From: Candidatus Kerfeldbacteria bacterium CG08_land_8_20_14_0_20_40_16
Lineage (GTDB): Bacteria; Patescibacteriota; Patescibacteriia; UM-FILTER-42-10
NCBI GenBank assembly: GCA_002774635.1
Contig: PEXU01000057.1
Span: 1-38,288, forward strand
Direction: 5' to 3'
Length of the DNA stretch: 38,288 bases
Made by a program: the position numbers and the translations under genes. Shown piece after piece: positions 33,300 to 38,288 of this stretch. Every line of letters begins with the position of its first letter. Position 1 is the stretch's first letter. Below the pieces are notes generated by a model. The model saw only the letters and a list, made by a program, of their open reading frames with translations, was not told the DNA's origin and made no database searches.

Positions 33300-33496
33300 C
33301 AAATTCCTAAATAATTCGTATAGGTATTCAAAAACGAAGGCAAAAAAATAATAATAGCGATCAAGGGCAGAACGAAAAATGCCAAGCTTAAAATCAATGT
33401 CCATAAGAAATATTTTTTCATTCGCTCGACGGATCGGTAAATTGCGTCTATTTTTTGTTCTAGCTCTTCTATTTTTTGAAAAATATCCTGGGGCAT
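33299..33496 (-). CDS. small coiled-coil membrane protein (65 residues)
   Basis: I do not recognise a named family. Residues about 4-27 form a heptad-like acidic/basic helix (FQKIEELEQKIDAIYRSVER). Residues about 30-54 are a strongly hydrophobic membrane segment with a central Pro that could form a hairpin. It starts 1 nt after the DUF1653 stop and its own stop overlaps the exporter permease start as TGATG, so it is probably made with the exporter. It may be an accessory subunit; this is inference from position. Confidence 0.7.
   Translation of the reverse strand: MPQDIFQKIEELEQKIDAIYRSVERMKKYFLWTLILSLAFFVLPLIAIIIFLPSFLNTYTNYLGI
33305..33308 (-). promoter_or_regulatory. Shine-Dalgarno deciding the permease start
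   Basis: AGGA on the minus strand, 5 nt before the ATG at 33299 and inside the end of the 65-residue gene. With the TGATG overlap it points to coupled translation. Confidence 0.6.
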
Positions 33497-33497
33497 A

Positions 33498-33707
33498 TTA
33501 TTTTTTCATAATTTTAAATCTAGACACTAATCGCCCATCGACTTTGACTTTTCCGGTGAACATTTTTAACGGTCTTAACCATAATTTTTTACTACCGTGG
33601 AGAGATTGATAGGTCACAAATTTCTCTTTAGTTTCACTATGTAGGGCAATCCCAATGACCTTGTATTTTTTACCTTTGTAATGTTTATGGTTTCCAGTTT
33701 TTATCAG
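33498..33707 (-). CDS. DUF1653 domain protein, apparent CTG start
   Basis: 69 residues. The frame is open from a TAA at about 33730 and contains no ATG, GTG or TTG before the conserved part. The first plausible start is CTG at 33707, giving (M)IKTGNHKHYKGKKYKVIG. The match to DUF1653 is clear: HYKG-x-x-Y-x-V-I-G-I-A-x-HSET, VTYQSLHG, LWLRPLKMF, then VDGR and RF. DUF1653 proteins are small single-domain proteins of unknown function. The stop (TAA, 33500-33498) is followed after 1 nt by the 65-residue gene. A weak GAAAG precedes the CTG, and a possible -10 (TATAAT, 33725-33730) gives a leader of about 11 nt. Confidence 0.82.
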   Translation of the reverse strand: MIKTGNHKHYKGKKYKVIGIALHSETKEKFVTYQSLHGSKKLWLRPLKMFTGKVKVDGRLVSRFKIMKK

Positions 33708-33722
33708 TCTTTCTAAATTAAG

Positions 33723-33755
33723 AAATTATACATTATCCATTTTAAATTATGCATT
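33723..33755. repeat. 12-bp direct repeat spaced by 21 bp
   Basis: AAATTATACATT (33723-33734) and AAATTATGCATT (33744-33755) match at 11 of 12 positions and start 21 bp apart, two turns of the helix. One copy covers the candidate -10 box of the DUF1653 gene. It could be a tandem protein-binding site or simply AT-rich chance. Confidence 0.35.
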
Positions 33756-33765
33756 AGTCTATTCC

Positions 33766-35484
33766 CTACCAACTCCCCCCGCCACCACCACCAAAGCCTC
33801 CTCCCGAAGATCCTCCGCCGCCAAAGCCGCTTCCGCCTCCGGAAGCCGAGGAAGGTCGAGATGCTAAAGTTGTATTCGCTTGGTTCTGAAAGCCGTTGAG
33901 ACTATTGGCAAGGTATAAAGCAGTAAAATATCTTCCACTCGGGTCAGAATACCAACTGGGTGGCTCTTTATAAATTCCTTCAAACTGCTTAGCCCATTCC
34001 TTTTCTACCCCTAAAACCATGGCATAAGGCAGCAGTTTTTCAAAATGCTGGGGATCTTTTTGAGGCGCATTATGAAATTTCAATCGGTCTTTTTCAGCGA
34101 CCGTTAGGTAGTATTTTAAGCCCAGAATGTATTCTTTGGCTTCCACCCCTTTTTTCGTTTTAGCTGGCATAAAGAAACTATAAATAAAGACAATAATAGC
34201 GGACAATATAAAGCTGAATACGCCCAGGCCGCCAATTAAACCATAAGCGCAAAGTGAAACAAAAATGATGAGGATATTAATAGCGATATAAGCTGCTCTG
34301 ACATTCCTTGGATTTTTAGGAAAATACCGTTTATCTAGTATTGATTTATAAATCTTATTTTTGACATCCTCCAGATCCTTGTAGAACTTGTTTTTCAGAC
34401 TGGATAGCCGGACAACGCGCTCCTGATCGGAAAAAAAGCTATCCATCAATTTCTTTTCAAATTCATTAGCTAGATCACCGCTTTCCTTCAATTTTTCCAG
34501 TTCATAGTCTTCTTTAGCAAATACTCCCTTTCCGGATTTACGGATTATCTTTAGATAACCATTAACGGCTAAATAAATTATTTCTGCTGAAATATCTTTT
34601 TTATCCGTCTTTTCGTCCACGATCGTTCCGACTTCCGCCGGGGTCAGATTATCAGGCGGCTCAAATTGGGCTATAATTGTTCCTTTCCCTTCGGGATCCC
34701 TTCCTCTTTTATTCCAGAGATAAAACATTAATCCAAAAACTAGCAGGGGGAGAAAAAGTATTCCATTATCCTTCAATAAATCCCAAAACGATTGCCATTT
34801 AGAAGGAGGAGTCAAAATTCCTTTAGGAAGCCCCGTAACAACCGTCAAACCTTCTTGGGGGTACAAGGATTTCTCAGCGAACGATACTCCCTCAATTAAC
34901 CCCTGGCTGTTTTCTTGAAAATAATTAGATTGGCATTCGCTGGTACTGCCCAAAGCCCCGGCATAACAGATCGCTTGCAATTCCGCAACGGAAATAGACT
35001 GGGGGAATTTGACAATTGCTTGGGCATTATCAATAGCAACTTCCCATTCGTTGCCGGTCGCGTTCCAATAAAGTTCATCATGATCATCGAAAAAATTAAT
35101 TGCCCGGGCGATTGTATAGCTGATTAAATAGGTTTTTTGTCCGGTAACGTATTTGTCAGCGTCCCCTATCTTTATTTCCGCGTTTTTTCCCGGATAGGAT
35201 ACGGCAAAGGAATATTCTTTTCCATTTTCATCTACAACATTGATATTAGAAATTCTTAGTTGGTAATTACCACCCCGAGCCTTATATTTTATCGGGATGT
35301 CGCGATAAATACCGTGCCGCTGAAGTTCTTCAAAGTCGTAATCAATTTTTTCTTGGACATTAATAGTTGTATCAGAATTAATTTCAATTGTTACTTCAAA
35401 ATTGCTGATTTTTTCGGCAAAGGCAATCCGAGGAAAAATTATAAACCCAATCGCTAGCAGAATGAAGGTGAAAATTTTTCTCAT
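33766..35484 (-). CDS. DUF2207 membrane protein with Gly-rich tail
   Basis: 572 residues. A cleavable signal peptide (about 1-23, ending AFA) is followed by an extracytoplasmic beta domain with the DUF2207 hallmarks [25 protein letters not shown] and [15 protein letters not shown] membrane segment lies at about 244-261, then a cytoplasmic winged-helix-like part, a membrane pair (about 398-445), and a C-terminal region ending in a run of GGG/S/F repeats and a final Trp. This layout is standard for the family, whose function is unknown. It starts 3 nt after the 95-residue gene. Confidence 0.92.
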   Translation of the reverse strand: MRKIFTFILLAIGFIIFPRIAFAEKISNFEVTIEINSDTTINVQEKIDYDFEELQRHGIYRDIPIKYKARGGNYQLRISNINVVDENGKEYSFAVSYPGKNAEIKIGDADKYVTGQKTYLISYTIARAINFFDDHDELYWNATGNEWEVAIDNAQAIVKFPQSISVAELQAICYAGALGSTSECQSNYFQENSQGLIEGVSFAEKSLYPQEGLTVVTGLPKGILTPPSKWQSFWDLLKDNGILFLPLLVFGLMFYLWNKRGRDPEGKGTIIAQFEPPDNLTPAEVGTIVDEKTDKKDISAEIIYLAVNGYLKIIRKSGKGVFAKEDYELEKLKESGDLANEFEKKLMDSFFSDQERVVRLSSLKNKFYKDLEDVKNKIYKSILDKRYFPKNPRNVRAAYIAINILIIFVSLCAYGLIGGLGVFSFILSAIIVFIYSFFMPAKTKKGVEAKEYILGLKYYLTVAEKDRLKFHNAPQKDPQHFEKLLPYAMVLGVEKEWAKQFEGIYKEPPSWYSDPSGRYFTALYLANSLNGFQNQANTTLASRPSSASGGGSGFGGGGSSGGGFGGGGGGSW

Positions 35485-35487
35485 AAG

Positions 35488-35775
35488 TTAATTCAAATTG
35501 TTGTTTTTAAATTTACCATGACGGTGTTCAATATAAACAATTCGCCACCACCAACATCCCAGCAAATAACCGCCAACTATTCCTAAAATTGGCAATCCAA
35601 TTTGAAGCCAGATTGGCAAAGCGCAGGACCCTTTTCCTAAAACGGAGTGCCAGTTAACGGTGGCACTGTTAACGTTCTGAAGATAAATAATTTCAATTAG
35701 AGCATGAATTAAAAAACTTAAAATGAGTCCCAAAACAATTGAAAGAAATAAATAAATAATCTTTTTTAACCGCAT
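35488..35775 (-). CDS. small two-helix membrane protein (95 residues)
   Basis: I do not recognise a family. There is a basic start (MRLKKI), a membrane helix at about 5-28, a polar loop (about 30-55) with a Cys, a second helix at about 56-78, and a basic His/Lys/Asn tail. The ATG at 35775 is 4 nt past the upstream stop. A longer frame from 35904 would overlap the neighbour by 125 nt with Arg/Trp-rich, unconserved-looking sequence and is rejected. Tight packing with DUF2207 suggests a shared role. Confidence 0.7.
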   Translation of the reverse strand: MRLKKIIYLFLSIVLGLILSFLIHALIEIIYLQNVNSATVNWHSVLGKGSCALPIWLQIGLPILGIVGGYLLGCWWWRIVYIEHRHGKFKNNNLN

Positions 35776-35779
35776 AATT

Positions 35780-36529
35780 TTATAAGAATTCACTAAGCTG
35801 CTTTTCGCCGGGAACCAACTCCACTTTCGCGGGAAGCGTCCCCTTCCGGACCGCATAACCGTCATGGAATTCCAAAGTGTCAATGCTAAAGGCCTCGATT
35901 TCATTCATCTGATTATTCACTGCTTTTTCGGCTATTTCCTCAATCTTGGAGTAATATTTTTTCGGAACTGGAATCCTTCCCACTTTTACCTTATCCAGCT
36001 TGATATCAACTGATTTATTTGATGTTCGGGTAACATAAACTTTGGCATAAACTGGTGCCTTTATATACGTTTTTACAAAAGTAGACAGTTCTAGGCCACC
36101 CTCAATGTATTTTACCTGAAGATCTTTGATATGTGGTGCGTTTTGAAGAAAATGCTGTAAAAACGAAGTTACTTCTTCTGAAGTATAAGTGACATCAACA
36201 TTGACTTTACCGGTAAACTTTTTATTTCTCACACCTGAATACTCAGTGGGATCTCCGTTGATTGTCATCGGATTTCCCGCCATGGCACTAGCTAATGCTT
36301 CGGGACTTGCTTTAATTCCCAAATCAATGGGCTTATTTGTACCGAAAATCTGAGATATTACGGGAACATTATAGATCCCAGTTGCGCCTAAAAAAATAAA
36401 GGGTAATCCAAGAATGATTACCAAAATTATCAACCATTTTATCCACTTGCGCTTTCTTTTCTTTTCTTTTTTTTCTTCCTGCGGAACTGACGAGGGAACC
36501 TCGCCAGCAGTATTATTTTCCACTCTCAT
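35780..36529 (-). CDS. single-pass envelope protein of unknown function
   Basis: 249 residues: an acidic then very basic N-terminus (EEKKEKKRKRKWIKW), a membrane helix at about 32-48, and an extracytoplasmic domain rich in beta strands (TGKVNVDVTYTSEEV, GGLELSTFVKTYIKAPVYAKVYV). The ending GTLPAKVELVPGE recalls DUF2140/YpmS-like proteins, but I am not sure. No catalytic motif is visible. It lies 18 nt after an ABC permease and 4 nt before the 95-residue gene. Confidence 0.75.
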   Translation of the reverse strand: MRVENNTAGEVPSSVPQEEKKEKKRKRKWIKWLIILVIILGLPFIFLGATGIYNVPVISQIFGTNKPIDLGIKASPEALASAMAGNPMTINGDPTEYSGVRNKKFTGKVNVDVTYTSEEVTSFLQHFLQNAPHIKDLQVKYIEGGLELSTFVKTYIKAPVYAKVYVTRTSNKSVDIKLDKVKVGRIPVPKKYYSKIEEIAEKAVNNQMNEIEAFSIDTLEFHDGYAVRKGTLPAKVELVPGEKQLSEFL

Positions 36530-36547
36530 ATAATTAGCTGTTAATAT

Positions 36548-37354
36548 TTAGACGGCAATATCACGATTTTTATACCAAATAGCACCAATAAAAGTGCAGA
36601 ATATTATTACCGCTGCAAATACCCAGATCGCTTCGGAATTAATTGTATTATCAACTACCGCAGATTTGTAATCATAATAGTAGAAAAAGGACAAAAATTT
36701 TAAATCCTGAAAACTTTCCTTTAACACAGCAATGAGATTCAAAACATACATAGTGATTAACAGGCTACCGATAAACATGTAGACCCTACTTTTTTCTGAG
36801 AAAAATGCAGAGAACATCATTGCTAAACTAAAAATTGCCCATCCAAAAAGAAATCCTAGTATTGCAAAAGTAGTATAGTTCTCAAAAACGTAGTCTATTG
36901 CGTGAAGATTCGCTAAGGGAACTACAGCAAACACAGAAAAAATTGTAAAGATTAAAAGGATAAATAGACCTGCTAGGTACCTTCCAAAGAAAATTCCAAT
37001 TCGGGAAACTGGACGCGAAAGCGGAATCTCAACAGTCCCTTTCTCGATTTCTCCGGTAATTCCGGCACCTGCAAATGAAACTAACATAAAGATAACCATT
37101 ATTGGCCAAATAAGGCTGAAGTGTTCAATTGACACAAAATTTTCAAGACGATCAAAATTAAAACCCTCATCTATTCCAAAAGCTTCCAGAAAACCTTCGG
37201 GATAACTTTGCATCAATTCAGACAATGACTCAGCTTGGTCTCGGATTGATGGAAACATAGCAACATACATCCATAGTAAAAGAATTCCAGCAACACTGTA
37301 AACTATTATTGAAGTTTTTTTATCTCTAATTATTCTTAAAAAGATTCTAATCAT
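36548..37354 (-). CDS. ABC-2 type permease
   Basis: 268 residues with six predicted membrane helices. A large first extracytoplasmic loop (about 35-75) precedes the family segment GAGITGEIEKGTVEIPLSRPVSR, where E-x-G-T-x-x-x-x-L-x-x-P-x-S-R is the cytoplasmic coupling motif of ABC2_membrane_2 permeases. It partners the ATPase encoded 7 nt upstream, presumably as a homodimer since only one permease is present. The substrate is unknown; drug, peptide or lipid exporters all use this design. Confidence 0.9.
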   Translation of the reverse strand: MIRIFLRIIRDKKTSIIVYSVAGILLLWMYVAMFPSIRDQAESLSELMQSYPEGFLEAFGIDEGFNFDRLENFVSIEHFSLIWPIMVIFMLVSFAGAGITGEIEKGTVEIPLSRPVSRIGIFFGRYLAGLFILLIFTIFSVFAVVPLANLHAIDYVFENYTTFAILGFLFGWAIFSLAMMFSAFFSEKSRVYMFIGSLLITMYVLNLIAVLKESFQDLKFLSFFYYYDYKSAVVDNTINSEAIWVFAAVIIFCTFIGAIWYKNRDIAV

Positions 37355-37361
37355 AATATTT

Positions 37362-38228
37362 CTAGTAATACTCTAAAAAGATATCATCCAACGAAGCGTG
37401 CTCAATTTCTAAATCTTTCAAATTGAACTGGCCTAATTTTTTGATTAATGGGTCAAGATCTCCTTTAACATTTAGAACTAAACCTTTAGGGAGTTCTTTA
37501 GCAATTTCAGTTCCATCCATTTTAAATGCATTTTTATCAAAATCTTCAGAAAAATAAGCGGTCACAGTATACATTCGCATTTCTTTAAGGGCATGAATGC
37601 TTTCTACCGCTACCATTTTACCATTTTTAATAATACCCACTCTACTGCAAATTCTGTCTACCTCTGCAAGGTTATGCGATGACATAAATACTGTTGATCC
37701 ATTGTTAGTTGCCTCTCTCAGCAATTCGTATACTGTATTTTGCAGCAAAGGATCTAGACCAATCGTAGGTTCATCCAGAATCAAAACTTCGGGCCTGAGC
37801 ATAAAAGCCATTATTAATCCCAGTTTCTGTTTATTTCCGGAGGATAAATGTTTTGCTTTTCTTGTTGGATCAAAATCAAATTTCTCAATTAATTCCTTAG
37901 ATCTATCTTCACCACCATTCAAACTACAAACAAAATCGATATGGGTTTTTCCGGTCCACTTGTCATACAAACTTACGTATCCTGATAAGTACCCGATGTT
38001 CTTTTTAAGCTCCACAGTGTCTTTTTGAGCATCTTTGTCAAGAATTTTAATTGAACCATATTGAGGGCGGATAAAATCCATCATACATCTAATCGCAGTG
38101 GTTTTTCCGGCGCCATTTGGACCAAGAAAACCAAAAATCTCTCCTCGCTCTACAGTAAAGGATATATCATCTACTGCTTTTATTTTACCGAAATACTTTT
38201 TTAAATTTTGGACCTCTATTACACTCAT
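37362..38228 (-). CDS. ABC transporter ATP-binding protein
   Basis: 288-residue CcmA/YhaQ-type ATPase. Walker A is GPNGAGKT (36-43), the signature is LSSGN (128-132) with Asn replacing the usual Gln, Walker B is VLILDEP (148-154), D-loop GLDP, and the switch His in MSSHNL. A C-terminal DUF4162-like segment follows (VTAYFSEDFDKNAF). It is the first gene of the 38228-30724 run and has an extended -10 element at 38237-38245. Confidence 0.94.
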   Translation of the reverse strand: MSVIEVQNLKKYFGKIKAVDDISFTVERGEIFGFLGPNGAGKTTAIRCMMDFIRPQYGSIKILDKDAQKDTVELKKNIGYLSGYVSLYDKWTGKTHIDFVCSLNGGEDRSKELIEKFDFDPTRKAKHLSSGNKQKLGLIMAFMLRPEVLILDEPTIGLDPLLQNTVYELLREATNNGSTVFMSSHNLAEVDRICSRVGIIKNGKMVAVESIHALKEMRMYTVTAYFSEDFDKNAFKMDGTEIAKELPKGLVLNVKGDLDPLIKKLGQFNLKDLEIEHASLDDIFLEYY

Positions 38229-38236
38229 ATTATCTT

Positions 38237-38245
38237 ATTTTAGCA
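38237..38245 (-). promoter_or_regulatory. extended -10 promoter for the first ABC operon gene
   Basis: On the minus strand TGCTAAAAT fits the TGnTAnnnT extended -10 pattern; no good -35 is seen 16-18 nt upstream. Transcription should start near 38230, only about 2 nt before the ATG at 38228, so this mRNA too may be nearly leaderless. Confidence 0.5.
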
Positions 38246-38288
38246 TATTTACGGAAGGGTCTTGCCTAGAAGATTTTAGCTTCTAAAG

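Noticed and set aside
33300-33404. Longer permease start at 33404
   Set aside because: The extension lies over the 65-residue gene. The ATG at 33299 has a ribosome site and a TGATG overlap.
33772-33845. Gly-codon repeat at the end of DUF2207 as a DNA repeat element
   Set aside because: It encodes the Gly/Ser/Phe-rich tail typical of this family, so the repetition is explained by the protein.
35776-35904. Upstream extension of the 95-residue membrane protein
   Set aside because: The added 43 residues overlap the neighbouring gene in another frame and look like shadow translation. The ATG at 35775 fits the packing.
1-38288. tRNA, rRNA, CRISPR, transposase, integrase or prophage genes
   Set aside because: Gaps between genes are too short for most of these, and I saw no cloverleaf, repeat-spacer array or transposase motif on either strand.

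Overview
The window reads as a stretch of bacterial chromosome, most likely from a Patescibacteria/CPR-type organism. This is an inference from several signs: AT-rich DNA, very tight gene packing with many 1-29 nt overlaps, few Shine-Dalgarno sites, a prolyl-tRNA synthetase that has lost its editing insert, a DUF4012 protein beside glycosyltransferases, DUF2207 and DUF1653 proteins, and many small proteins with no recognised family. Stop codons TAA, TAG and TGA are all used normally, so the genetic code is standard and the TGA-recoding lineages are unlikely. I see no rRNA, tRNA, CRISPR array, insertion sequence or prophage. No gene-free stretch exceeds about 130 nt.

Layout. (1) 112-4238, plus strand: thpR, a WecG/TagA glycosyltransferase and gltX overlap one another. 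They are followed by an M23 peptidase with its own promoter. A hairpin at 4257-4289 separates this block from everything else, which is on the minus strand. (2) 11746-4340: lysS, an HD hydrolase, serS, alr, ddl, ftsQ and an unrecognised protein with a HNH-associated repeat and a nuclease-like domain, read from a good promoter at 11771-11799. (3) 12340-11876: greA alone, with its own promoter and terminator. (4) 22021-12461: holB, an Asp-box lipoprotein, frr, rseP, proS, mreB, mreC, mreD and mrdA. Gaps here are 1-16 nt, a classic elongation and cell-shape operon joined to translation genes. (5) 30618-22133: a surface-polysaccharide cluster containing three GT2 glycosyltransferases, a Wzy/WaaL-like membrane protein, DUF4012, a second MreB and a GT4 glycosyltransferase. 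It is read from a promoter that should give an almost leaderless mRNA. (6) 38228-30724: two ABC-2 type exporters flanking a group of small membrane proteins, DUF2207 and DUF1653, ended by a strong terminator at 30683-30714.

How the genes fit together. Peptidoglycan precursors come from Alr and Ddl. Wall synthesis and shape are handled by MrdA, MreBCD and FtsQ, and remodelling by the M23 peptidase. The DUF4012/GT/Wzy cluster, which carries its own MreB, probably makes a surface polymer and places it along the cell cylinder. The ABC-2 exporters and DUF2207 group are further envelope functions with unknown substrates.

The most unusual items are the repeat-nuclease protein at 4340-5035, the MreB paralogue inside the polysaccharide operon, the unlisted DUF1653 gene with an apparent CTG start (33498-33707), the leaderless-type promoter at 30626-30654, and a perfect palindrome overlapping the greA -35 box.
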